Shown here in pieces: positions 6,702 to 14,355 of a stretch of DNA of 14,558 nucleotides. A program made the position numbers and the translations under genes. The DNA is from Armatimonadota bacterium (GTDB lineage Bacteria; Armatimonadota; JAAZEB01). Below the pieces are notes generated by a model, which ran no database searches, had not been told where the DNA came from, and saw nothing but the letters and a program-made list of their open reading frames with translations. Location of the stretch: assembly GCA_012841485.1 (NCBI GenBank), contig DUUU01000140.1, positions 1-14,558 of the forward strand. The letters run 5' to 3'. The stretch's first letter is position 1. Each line of letters opens with the position of its first letter.

Positions 6702-8201
6702 ATGAGTGTACACCAAGTGGAGCCGAAACCGACGTGGGCCAGCCAGGTGATCAAGCGGGATGAGGTGACACGCTATTTGCAGGATGGACGCGATTTCATC
6801 GACGACGCGGCGTTGGAGGGGCAGCTTGCCTCGGTGAGGCCGGACGCGCAGCGGGTGCGTGATATTCTCCAGAAGTCGCTCGCGGTGGAATCTCTCACGA
6901 CCGAGGAGACGGCGACGCTCCTGAACGTGGCCGACCAGTCCCTCTGGGAGGAGATGTACGACGTCGCGGCACAGGTAAAGAGGAAGGTGTATGATAACCG
7001 CGTCGTCACCTTCGCGCCGATCTACTGCAGCGATCTCTGCGTGAACAATTGCCTCTACTGCGGCTTCCGCGCGGGCAACAGCGGGATGAAGCGGCGTTGC
7101 CTCACCATGGAGGAGATCGCCCGCGAGGCCGAGGTGCTGGCCGGCCAGATCGGTCACAAGCGCCTGATTCTCGTTTTCGGCGAGCACCCGCGCACCGACG
7201 CGCGCTACATCGCGGAAGCGATGCGCACCGTCTACGCGGTCGAGGTGCCCACGCGCACCGGTTCCTCCACCGGGATCCGCCGGCTCAACATCAACGCGGC
7301 GCCAATGTCCATCGACGATCTGCGCCTCCTGCAAGAGGTGGGCATGGGCACCTTCCAGGTGTTCCAGGAAACCTACCACCACGACACCTACGCGAAGCTG
7401 CACCCGCATGGCACGGTGAAGTCGGACTACGCCTGGCGGATCACCTGTATGCACCGCGCCATGGAATCCGGCGTAGATGACGTCGGGATCGGCGCGCTCT
7501 TCGGGCTCTATGACTGGCGCTTCGAGGTGATGGGCCTGGTGGCTCATGCGCGCGAGCTGGAGGCGCGCTTCGGGATCGGCCCGCACACCATCTCCTTCCC
7601 GCGACTGACGCCGGCGCTCGATACGCCGTTTGTCCAGGAAACGCGCTATCGCGTCTCCGACGAGGAGTTCAAGCGGCTGGTCTGCGTGCTCCGACTCTCG
7701 GTGCCTTACACGGGAATGATCATCACCGTGCGCGAGCGTCCGGAGGTGATCCGCGAGTGCATTCCGATGTGTACCCAGCGTGATGCTTCAACACGCATCG
7801 GAGTGGGCGCCTATCAGGATAAGTACGAACAGCAGGAGGCCGACCGTCAGCAGTTCACCCTGGGCGACACCACCTCGCTCGATAGCGTGATCCGCGAGCT
7901 GGCCGAGATGGGTTACATCACCTCCTTCTGCACGGCCGGCTATCGCTGCGGGCGCACGGGCAACCACATCATGGACCTCCTCCGCTCCGGCAAGGAGGGC
8001 TGCTTCTGCAAGCTCAACGCCATCCTTACCTTCCGGGAATGGCTGGATGACTTCGCGTCTCCGGAGACCGCCAAGGCGGGCGAGCGCATCATCCAGAAAG
8101 AGATCGAGGAAGCCCGTGATAAGGTGCCCGAGAAGCTCTTCCGGCAGCTGATGGCCTACTACGAGCGAACCAGCAGCGGCGAGAAGGATCTCTATTTCTA
8201 G
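6702..8201 (+). CDS. hydG: HydG, radical SAM maturase of the [FeFe] H-cluster (variant C-terminal cluster motif)
   Basis: 499-residue radical SAM enzyme of the family that splits tyrosine to supply CO and cyanide for the H-cluster diiron site. The SAM cluster motif CVNNCLYC (C113, C117, C120) is present, followed by a TIM-barrel region (about 100-360) with GIGPHTISFPRL at 291-302. The C-terminal auxiliary-cluster motif, usually Cx2Cx22C, is altered: C410-T-A-G413-Y-R-C416 and then C434/C436, so the second cysteine is Gly and a new Cys lies three residues later. First gene of its operon; hydF follows after 45 nt, which supports HydG over the related ThiH. Start uncertain: ATG 6702 is used, but an in-frame GTG at 6654 has a better ribosome site (GGGAGA) and would add 16 polar residues. 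Confidence 0.92.
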   Translation: MSVHQVEPKPTWASQVIKRDEVTRYLQDGRDFIDDAALEGQLASVRPDAQRVRDILQKSLAVESLTTEETATLLNVADQSLWEEMYDVAAQVKRKVYDNRVVTFAPIYCSDLCVNNCLYCGFRAGNSGMKRRCLTMEEIAREAEVLAGQIGHKRLILVFGEHPRTDARYIAEAMRTVYAVEVPTRTGSSTGIRRLNINAAPMSIDDLRLLQEVGMGTFQVFQETYHHDTYAKLHPHGTVKSDYAWRITCMHRAMESGVDDVGIGALFGLYDWRFEVMGLVAHARELEARFGIGPHTISFPRLTPALDTPFVQETRYRVSDEEFKRLVCVLRLSVPYTGMIITVRERPEVIRECIPMCTQRDASTRIGVGAYQDKYEQQEADRQQFTLGDTTSLDSVIRELAEMGYITSFCTAGYRCGRTGNHIMDLLRSGKEGCFCKLNAILTFREWLDDFASPETAKAGERIIQKEIEEARDKVPEKLFRQLMAYYERTSSGEKDLYF

Positions 8202-8246
8202 GGGAAGCGGAGGCCACCGGCGAGAGCCGCATCGCGGGAGACGAGC

Positions 8247-9479
8247 ATGAGCAACCAGGCACCAAAGGGAATACGCCTGCACATCGGCCTCTTCGGGCGC
8301 ACGAACGTGGGCAAGTCGTCGCTGCTGAATGCCATCACGCAGCAGAACGTGGCGATCGTCTCCGCCGAGCCGGGCACTACCACGGATCCGGTTGAGAAGG
8401 CGATGGAACTCCTGCCGCTGGGACCGGTCCTCTTCATTGACACCGGGGGCATTGACGACCAGGCCGCGCTCGGGGCGCAACGAGTGGCGCGCACCATGAA
8501 AGTGATCGACCGCACCGATGTGGCGATCCTGGTGACGGAGCCAGACGCGTGGGGCGATGCGGAGGAGGGCCTGTTGCGTCGCCTGCAAGAGCGCAAGGTG
8601 CCGGTGATGGTCGTCGTGAACAAGAGTGATCGGGGCCCGACCGCGCCACAACTCCGCGAGCGCCTGGCACGCGCGGAGATCCCCTTCGTTGAGATCTCCG
8701 CGACGGGCGCGCCGCAGGAGACAGCAGCGCGGGTCAAGGAGAAGCTGCTCCAGCTGGCGCCTGAAGAGTGGATCAACAGCCGGCTGATCGTGTGTGACCT
8801 TCTACAGTGTGGCGACACCGTGATCCTGGTCGTGCCGCTGGACGAGGAGGCGCCCAAGGGCCGGCTGATTCTGCCGGTGCAGCAGGTGCTGCGCGAATGC
8901 CTCGAGCACGGGGTGCGCTCCTACGTGATCGGCCCGGATCAGGTGGCGGAATCCCTGGCCCAAATGCGCGTGCCGCCTCGCCTGGTGATCACCGATTCCC
9001 AGGTGTTTGCTAAGGTGATGCCGGTGACGCCGCCGGAGATCCCGCTGACCAGTTTCTCGATCCTCTTCGCGCGCTTCAAGGGAGACCTGGACGCCCTGGC
9101 GCAGGGCGCGCGCGCGTTGATGGAACTGACGCCGGAGAGCAAGGTGCTCATCGCCGAGGCGTGCACGCACCACCCCTTCGGCGAGGATATCGGCCGGGTG
9201 AAGATCCCCCGGCTGCTGCGCGACCGCGTCGGGGCCGGCCTGACCATCGACGTGGCGAGCGGCAAGGAGTTTCCAGAGGGTCTGGCAGACTACGACGTGG
9301 TGATCCATTGCGGCGGGTGCGTGCTAAACCGCCGGGGGATGCTCTCGCGCATCCTGCACTGCCGCGAGCAGGGCGTGCCGGTCACCAACTACGGGATGAC
9401 CATCGCCGCTGCGCTCGGTAATCTCGACCGGGTGCTGCGCCCTTTCGAGACACTGCGGGGTGCCCGGCCAGCCGCCTAG
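8247..9479 (+). CDS. hydF: HydF, GTPase and scaffold for [FeFe] hydrogenase maturation
   Basis: 410-residue protein that in this family carries the diiron precursor and delivers it to apo-HydA. The N-terminal GTPase domain shows the P-loop GRTNVGKS (17-24), TTT switch (44-46), DTGG (65-68), NKSD (125-128) and SA (151-152). A dimerisation domain follows, then the C-terminal cluster-binding domain with CTH (C306, H308) and HCGGC (H354, C355, C358), matching the HydF pattern CxH...HCxxC. Length is usual for the family. GGGAG stands eight bases before the ATG. It serves the maturation of HydA, and possibly of HydS encoded next. Confidence 0.96.
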   Translation: MSNQAPKGIRLHIGLFGRTNVGKSSLLNAITQQNVAIVSAEPGTTTDPVEKAMELLPLGPVLFIDTGGIDDQAALGAQRVARTMKVIDRTDVAILVTEPDAWGDAEEGLLRRLQERKVPVMVVVNKSDRGPTAPQLRERLARAEIPFVEISATGAPQETAARVKEKLLQLAPEEWINSRLIVCDLLQCGDTVILVVPLDEEAPKGRLILPVQQVLRECLEHGVRSYVIGPDQVAESLAQMRVPPRLVITDSQVFAKVMPVTPPEIPLTSFSILFARFKGDLDALAQGARALMELTPESKVLIAEACTHHPFGEDIGRVKIPRLLRDRVGAGLTIDVASGKEFPEGLADYDVVIHCGGCVLNRRGMLSRILHCREQGVPVTNYGMTIAAALGNLDRVLRPFETLRGARPAA

Positions 9480-9522
9480 GCTGGGATTGACATACCTGTG
9501 GGAGGGTGTGTGGGAGAGGCCT

Positions 9523-9572
9523 CTGCCCGGCGGGACAAACCGCCGGGCAGGCGCGTATGAGATGCCCGCCGG
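9523..9572 (+). other. Strong intercistronic hairpin between hydF and hydS, with an alternative pairing
   Basis: A perfect 11-bp GC-rich stem, CTGCCCGGCGG (9523-9533) with CCGCCGGGCAG (9540-9550), closes a GACAAA loop. No T-run follows, so it is not a classical terminator. CCCGCCGG at 9565-9572 is an exact 8-base competitor for part of the left arm (9527-9534), so a second fold is possible just ahead of the hydS ribosome site (AAGGAG 9582-9587). A role in RNA processing, stability or setting the hydF:hydS ratio is inferred. Confidence 0.5.
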
Positions 9573-9591
9573 TGACGCGATAAGGAGAATC

Positions 9592-11367
9592 ATGAGCAGC
9601 CAGGGGGGACAGGTCGTTTACACGAACAAAGCACATTGCCGGGATTGCTACCGGTGTCTGCGCGTCTGCCCCGTCAAGGCCATTGGGATGGAGGATGGCC
9701 AGGCCTACGTGGTGGCAGAACGGTGCATCTCCTGCGGCACGTGCATCCGGGAGTGCCCACAGGGCGCCAAGGCATTCCGAAACGATGTGGATCAGGCAGC
9801 GCGTCTCATCGCCTCGGGGGTTCCGGTGGGCGTGAGCATCGCGCCTTCGTTCGCATCTGCCTTCACCGAGTGGGAGCGAAAGTGCCTCCCCTCGGCGCTG
9901 CGCCGGCTCGGCTTTGCCTACGTGGGCGAGACCGCCATCGGCGCCTACTATACGGCTGTGCGAACCCGCGATATCGTGGAGGCGCGGCCTAACTCGTCGC
10001 ACATCACCACCGCGTGTCCTGTCGTGGTGAACTACATCGAGCGCTACCGCCCGGATCTCTTGCCCCTGATGATCCCGGTGGTTTCGCCGATGCTCGCGCA
10101 CGCGCGGCGCATCAAGGAGCGCCTCGGCAATCGATCACGCGTCGTCTTTATCGGGCCGTGCGTGGCCAAAAAGGCGGAGGCAGAACGCCCGGAAAACGCC
10201 GGCGTGGTGGATTGCGTCCTCACCTTCACGGAGCTGGAAGAGTGGTTCGAGCGAGAGGGCGTTCAGCTCGCGCAGTGCGAAGAGAGCCACTTCGATGAGG
10301 AGCCGGAAGGCGACTCGCGCTACTTCCCGCTCGTCGGTGGAATCCTGCGCACCGCGCGGATGGAGACCGATGTCCTCGCGCCGCGGATCATCTCCGCGAG
10401 CGGCTTCGACGAGCTTCGCGAGTCACTGGAGGTGCTCAAGCCCGGCGGGCCGCCGATGATCATCGAGCCGCTCTTCTGTCACCAGGGATGCATCAACGGT
10501 CCGGTGATGCCCAAGCGGGCCAATGCTTACACCTCTCGCCAGGTGATTCTGAGCTATGCGGCGTCCGCACGCGGGCGGACCCCCCAGCCGTATACCGATA
10601 CCCATGGTCTCGACACTCGGTTCACGGCCCAGCCCGTCCTGGACGCGGAAGGGGTATCGGAGGAACAGATCCGTGCCATCCTGGAGCAGACAGGCAAGGC
10701 GAGCCCGGAAAACCAGCTCAACTGCGGCGCCTGCGGTTACGCGACTTGCCGCGATAAGGCGATTGCGGTCGTCCGTGGCCTGGCAGAGCCGGGAATGTGC
10801 ATCCCCTACATGCGGCGCCTGGCCGAGCAGCGCACCGACCGCATCATCGAGACGAGCCCCAACGGTATTGTGATCCTGGATGAGCACTTGCGGATCTTGA
10901 GCATGAACCCGGCGTTCCGACGCTACTTCATGTGCTCCGAGGCGGTGTGTGGCCGGCCGATCTCCTACCTGATGGATGCCGAGCCGTTCGAGCAGCTCGC
11001 CACCGGAAAGACGGATCTGATCGAGACCACGGTGAAGCATGCCCGGCACAACCTGGTCTGTCACCAAATCCAGTACGCGTTGCGCGAGGAGCGGCAGTAC
11101 GTCGGCATCTTCGTCAACATCACGCGCACGCAGGCCGACCGTGAGAAGCTGGATCGCCTGCGGACGCAGACGGTGGCGCAGGCGCAACAGCTGCTCCAGC
11201 ACCAGGTGGAGATGGCGCAGACAATTGCCGGCTTCCTTGGCGAGAGCACCGCGCAGAGCGAGACGCTGCTCGAGCGCCTGATGCTCCTGGCCGGCGGCTC
11301 TCGCGAGGCCGATGATGGCGGAAAAGGGAACACCGATTGGATCGCGGACACCTACACGTCGAAGTAG
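9592..11367 (+). CDS. hydS: HydS-type sensory [FeFe] hydrogenase with ferredoxin, Fes, PAS and coiled-coil domains
   Basis: 591-residue cytoplasmic protein; a presumed H2 or redox sensor rather than an enzyme of bulk turnover. Domains: two [4Fe-4S] sites (C16-C26, C45-C55); H-cluster domain about 75-330; four-Cys cluster domain CGACGYATC...C (C378, C381, C386, C403); PAS domain about 415-515; C-terminal coiled coil about 515-568. The H-cluster ligands remain (C142, C190, C296, C300), but L1 is TTACP not TSCCP, so the proton-transfer Cys is A141; L2 is IGPC (Met to Gly) and L3 EPLFC (Met to Phe). This Cys-to-Ala pattern marks sensory group C hydrogenases. AAGGAG four bases before the ATG at 9592 sets the start; the frame is open upstream without a ribosome site. 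Its end overlaps the phosphatase gene by 31 nt, a strong hint that the two proteins form a signalling pair. Confidence 0.9.
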   Translation: MSSQGGQVVYTNKAHCRDCYRCLRVCPVKAIGMEDGQAYVVAERCISCGTCIRECPQGAKAFRNDVDQAARLIASGVPVGVSIAPSFASAFTEWERKCLPSALRRLGFAYVGETAIGAYYTAVRTRDIVEARPNSSHITTACPVVVNYIERYRPDLLPLMIPVVSPMLAHARRIKERLGNRSRVVFIGPCVAKKAEAERPENAGVVDCVLTFTELEEWFEREGVQLAQCEESHFDEEPEGDSRYFPLVGGILRTARMETDVLAPRIISASGFDELRESLEVLKPGGPPMIIEPLFCHQGCINGPVMPKRANAYTSRQVILSYAASARGRTPQPYTDTHGLDTRFTAQPVLDAEGVSEEQIRAILEQTGKASPENQLNCGACGYATCRDKAIAVVRGLAEPGMCIPYMRRLAEQRTDRIIETSPNGIVILDEHLRILSMNPAFRRYFMCSEAVCGRPISYLMDAEPFEQLATGKTDLIETTVKHARHNLVCHQIQYALREERQYVGIFVNITRTQADREKLDRLRTQTVAQAQQLLQHQVEMAQTIAGFLGESTAQSETLLERLMLLAGGSREADDGGKGNTDWIADTYTSK

Positions 11368-12491
11368 AGGCGCACCAGATCTCCAAGCGGCCTGCGGCCC
11401 CCTGCGGCGATCTCGTGCAATACGAGCGCACGCCCTCCACCACGGTCCTGGTGCTATGCGACGGCCTTGGCTCTGGGATCAAGGCCAACCTGGCCGCCAA
11501 CATGTGTGCCACACGGTTGTTGGGGCTTCTCCGGCTGGGGCATTCATTGCGCGGCGCGTTCGCGGGCGTCGCCCGGACAATGGCGTCGGTGCATGGAACC
11601 GACCAACCCTGGGCGGCGTTCGCCGTGGCGCGCATCCTCAGCGATGGCATGGCTACGGTCCTCACCTATGAGATGCCCCCGCCGATCTTCGTCACGCGCC
11701 GCTACGCCGAACTGCTGCAGCCGCGGAGCATCTCTGTCGAGGGCGCGGTCATCAGCGAGGCCAACCTCCATCTGGCGCCCGGCGAGGGCCTGCTTCTGAT
11801 CAGTGATGGCGTCACGCAGGCCGGGCTCGGCGCCGGCTACCCCAGGGGCTGGGGCTGCGAGGGCGCTGCCAGGCATCTGGGCGAGCTGCTGCGTGATGGC
11901 ACCCCGCTCCGCGAACTCCCCCGTCGGCTCGTAAGCCAGGCGCGCAAGATCTCCCGAGGGACGGCGGGCGATGATTGCACCGCCTTGCTGGCCTTCTGCC
12001 GCCTCGGGAGCACGATCAACATCCTCACCGGACCGCCCAAGAACGCTTCCGAGGACCTCACCGTGGTGAATCAATTCCTCATGATGGAGGGCGTGAAGAT
12101 CGTGTGCGGCGGCACGACCGCGAAGGTGGTCGCGCGTTGCCTGGGCAAAGAGGTACGCATGGAGGAGAACCCGCAGAGCCTCCTCGCCCCGCCGCGCTAC
12201 CAGATCGATGGCATCGGACTGGTGACCGAAGGCGCTGTGACCCTCAACCAGCTCTATAACGTCCTCGACGAGGATCCCTCTGCCTTCGAGGAGGTCAGCG
12301 GCGTCACGGAGCTGCACGCGCTCGTCCATGCCGCCGACCGGATCAACATCTGGATCGGCGGTGCAGAGAACCCGGCCACGACGGATATCTCATTCCGGCA
12401 GCAAGGCATCCTGAGCCGGCACAAGATCCTCCCCCTTCTCGCGAAGAAGCTGCAGGAGATGGGGAAGCTCGTCGTCGTCAAAGAGGTGTAG
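11337..12491 (+). CDS. SpoIIE/PP2C-type protein serine phosphatase paired with HydS
   Basis: 384-residue protein. The N-terminal PP2C/SpoIIE catalytic domain (about 5-222) has the metal-binding series GD (24-25), CDGLGSG (41-47), ISDGV (155-159) and GDDCTALL (211-218). A second domain (about 226-384) with ILTGPP, CGGTTAKVVARCLG and LVTEGAVTLNQL recurs in SpoIIE-like phosphatases found next to [FeFe] hydrogenases; its role is not known. The likely start is TTG at 11337, preceded by AAAGGGAA, giving a complete PP2C N-terminus and a 31-nt overlap with hydS; no suitable ATG exists near it. The role inferred from context is dephosphorylation of an unknown serine or threonine target, such as an anti-sigma antagonist, in response to HydS. 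No such partner is encoded in the window. Confidence 0.88.
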   Translation: MDRGHLHVEVEAHQISKRPAAPCGDLVQYERTPSTTVLVLCDGLGSGIKANLAANMCATRLLGLLRLGHSLRGAFAGVARTMASVHGTDQPWAAFAVARILSDGMATVLTYEMPPPIFVTRRYAELLQPRSISVEGAVISEANLHLAPGEGLLLISDGVTQAGLGAGYPRGWGCEGAARHLGELLRDGTPLRELPRRLVSQARKISRGTAGDDCTALLAFCRLGSTINILTGPPKNASEDLTVVNQFLMMEGVKIVCGGTTAKVVARCLGKEVRMEENPQSLLAPPRYQIDGIGLVTEGAVTLNQLYNVLDEDPSAFEEVSGVTELHALVHAADRINIWIGGAENPATTDISFRQQGILSRHKILPLLAKKLQEMGKLVVVKEV

Positions 12492-12508
12492 CCTCTCCGA
12501 TGCCCGCG

Positions 12509-12540
12509 CGCGTGCCCGCCGCCGCGTGAGCGGGCACGCG
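12509..12540. terminator. GC-rich hairpin between the convergent hydS operon and pilin gene
   Basis: Perfect 11-bp stem CGCGTGCCCGC (12509-12519) with GCGGGCACGCG (12530-12540) and a 10-base loop, placed 18 nt after the phosphatase stop and 33 nt after the stop of the convergent pilin gene. No T-run follows on either strand, so it is more likely an RNA 3'-end stabiliser or a factor-aided bidirectional terminator than a classical intrinsic one. Confidence 0.55.
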
Positions 12541-12572
12541 AACCAGGGTCGCCGGGCGGTTTGGCCCCTCCC

Positions 12573-13256
12573 CTATTGCGCCGTGGGGTTCAGCTTCCAG
12601 TCGATGTTCTTGTAGAGGGCGTCGCCAGCCTCCCACTTCACGTGGCCGTCGATGAACCCGATAGTGGACCCATCCATGTGCGGGAGGAGCCACTGGTGCG
12701 TCTCCGAGACGTTCGCCCCGCAGGTCCACTGGCTGCACTGCGCCGCCGTCATCACCGCGCGTGTGTCACCGAGGGCCGGATGGTTGCTGTCAAAGCACAG
12801 ATACTTCTCGGCCGGGCGTTCGATCTGGGCCAGCGTAACTGAGCTCTGTTGCCAGAGCTGGTTCGCGAAGCAGTAGTTGGGCCGGATCGGATAGGTCATG
12901 CCGTGGTAGGGGAAGTCTTTCTCGTGGTATCGGCTGCTAGGGCAGCGGTACACCATCCAGTTCTTGATGTAGGCCTGGAGCTGGTGCGGCCAGAACACCC
13001 ACGGATCGACCGTAGCCGACCCGCTCGCGTAGCACGGGAATCTCTCGTCATAATCCTGGACGTACTGGAGCATCGCCATGGCGATCTGCTTCACGTTGGA
13101 CTGGCACGACGACTTGCGCGCGTTCTCCCGGGCGCGCGCGAAGACCGGGAACAAGATCGCCGCCAGGATGGCGATAATGGCGATTACAACCAGCAGTTCG
13201 ATTAGCGTAAAGCCTCGCTTCGCGCAACATTTCCCCGCACGAGTCGTTTCAGACAT
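12573..13256 (-). CDS. Type IV pilin-like (DUF1559/H-X9-DG) secreted protein
   Basis: 227-residue prepilin-like protein. A basic leader ends at G15, with prepilin peptidase cleavage predicted between G15 and F16, followed by the hydrophobic helix [19 protein letters not shown] bearing the conserved Glu at mature position 5. [19 protein letters not shown] follows, then a Cys-rich globular domain. The C-terminus has H193-x9-D203-G204, the H-X9-DG signature. These proteins are assembled or exported by type IV pilus or type II secretion-like machinery and occur in large paralogous sets in Armatimonadota and Planctomycetes; individual functions are unknown. The start at 13256 has AAAGGAGA about seven bases upstream; the frame extends 18 codons further without a ribosome site. 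Single gene, convergent to the hydrogenase operon and apparently unrelated to it. Confidence 0.92.
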   Translation of the reverse strand: MSETTRAGKCCAKRGFTLIELLVVIAIIAILAAILFPVFARARENARKSSCQSNVKQIAMAMLQYVQDYDERFPCYASGSATVDPWVFWPHQLQAYIKNWMVYRCPSSRYHEKDFPYHGMTYPIRPNYCFANQLWQQSSVTLAQIERPAEKYLCFDSNHPALGDTRAVMTAAQCSQWTCGANVSETHQWLLPHMDGSTIGFIDGHVKWEAGDALYKNIDWKLNPTAQ

Positions 13257-13430
13257 CGCCGTTCTCCTTTCGACCCAATGGGATGTGATGCCGGCCGACC
13301 AGGCCTGCATGGCGGAAGCTGTACTCTTTCTGAGAAGGGCCTAATAGCTCGGTCTCTCGCCGGCTTGACAGTGCCGTTCCACGCGCGCCTATGGATTCCT
13401 GCAAGCGATGGGGAGTAAATGGTACAGAGG

Positions 13431-13467
13431 AAAACAGCCATCCCCCTCCCTTAGGCATGGCTGTTTT
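13431..13467. terminator. Bidirectional intrinsic-type terminator hairpin after the L,D-transpeptidase gene
   Basis: Perfect 11-bp inverted repeat AAAACAGCCAT (13431-13441) and ATGGCTGTTTT (13457-13467) with a 15-base loop. The A-rich and T-rich outer ends give a U-run on both strands. It lies 49 nt downstream of the transpeptidase stop on the minus strand and would separate that gene from the pilin gene. Confidence 0.75.
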
Positions 13468-13515
13468 CAGATCAGTGAGGCACTTTTCGCAACCCCGTGG
13501 CGCCGGAGCGCTGTA

Positions 13516-14211
13516 TCAGGAGCTGCGAGAATCGACGCGCTTGATCGTCACGCGCGCGGTCGTCGCAACCGGGCGTGGTGCCGGTTTGACCGTCACGGCC
13601 GCCTTCGTTACGGCACGCCCCGACGTTTTCGCTGCGGCTGCCGCCTGCGCGGGCTTGGCGGGAGTCCGCGGCGTGGCGTTGGCACCACTGCCGCGCTGCG
13701 CCATCGTGATCGGCTGCTGCTTGGCCAGCCCGGCGAAGCGCGAATCCTTCAGACGGCGCACCACATGGACCGGCGTGCCTACCGGGGTCCAGTTGAAAAG
13801 CCACTCCGCGCTGCTCTTGGAGAGGCGGTAACACCCGTGGGACCGCCGCCGCGGCAGCTCGGGCGAGAAGAGCGCCGATTGATGGAACCCCTGCGCGGTC
13901 CATCCCATCCGCATCCAGTAGCGCATCTGCGCTCCCTTCTCGCCCGGACGGATCGGATCGCCATCGGTGTTATAAAGATTTGAGCGTTTATCAATAATCT
14001 TCTCAGTGATCCGGAAGGTGCCGATATCCTTCCAGACAAACTCCTTGCGGTTATTCGAAATGATCGGTTCGCGTACCAGACGCCCATCCTCGAGTGGATA
14101 GACAAGGGCCGTCTCCGAGTCCACTACAATCATCTTCTCGGTAGCAGCGGCTGGCACGCTCGCCATCAGAATCGCCAACGCGCCCAGCACCGCCCATTGA
14201 TAGCTCTTCAC
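13516..14211 (-). CDS. Secreted L,D-transpeptidase (YkuD family) with basic Ala/Lys/Thr-rich tail
   Basis: 231-residue exported protein. Signal peptide about 1-23 (WAVLGALAILMASVPAAA). A YkuD catalytic domain (about 26-152) follows, with H110 and SHGCYRL whose C127 is the nucleophile that forms or exchanges peptidoglycan cross-links or attaches proteins to the wall. Residues 172-231 form a low-complexity tail rich in Ala, Thr, Pro, Lys and Arg, absent from minimal YkuD enzymes and possibly cell-wall binding. The GTG start at 14211 is chosen because GGAAGGG lies about five bases upstream and the signal peptide then begins at once; an in-frame ATG at 14265 has no ribosome site and would put 18 odd residues before the signal. 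A TATAGT -10-like box on the minus strand (14259-14254) fits this choice, but no matching -35 is seen. Confidence 0.88.
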   Translation of the reverse strand: MKSYQWAVLGALAILMASVPAAATEKMIVVDSETALVYPLEDGRLVREPIISNNRKEFVWKDIGTFRITEKIIDKRSNLYNTDGDPIRPGEKGAQMRYWMRMGWTAQGFHQSALFSPELPRRRSHGCYRLSKSSAEWLFNWTPVGTPVHVVRRLKDSRFAGLAKQQPITMAQRGSGANATPRTPAKPAQAAAAAKTSGRAVTKAAVTVKPAPRPVATTARVTIKRVDSRSS

Positions 14212-14355
14212 CAGATCCCTTCCGCATTCATGTCTACAGATTCCCTGTGTCACACTATACAACATTCTTTTGGGTAAGGACCATGATGCCGGGGCACGGT
14301 TCCCATTCCGATTCTCTCGAGTCGGCGTGGCGGATCGCCGGGCCGGCGCGGCTGG

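Noticed and set aside
6612..7586. Minus-strand open frame of 324 codons opposite hydG and the operator
   Set aside because: Antisense shadow of hydG with a His/Arg/Leu-rich translation; the radical SAM motif is on the plus strand.
9487..9492. TTGACA upstream of hydS as a separate promoter
   Set aside because: No acceptable -10 box lies 16-18 bp downstream; hydS is more simply read through from hydF.
13366..13396. Plus-strand TTGACA-n19-TATGGA promoter-like pair
   Set aside because: The spacer is too long and no plus-strand gene follows.
13257..13430. Riboswitch or leader RNA upstream of the pilin gene
   Set aside because: No known aptamer consensus (for example cyclic-di-GMP type) or convincing promoter could be read; only the ribosome site is clear.
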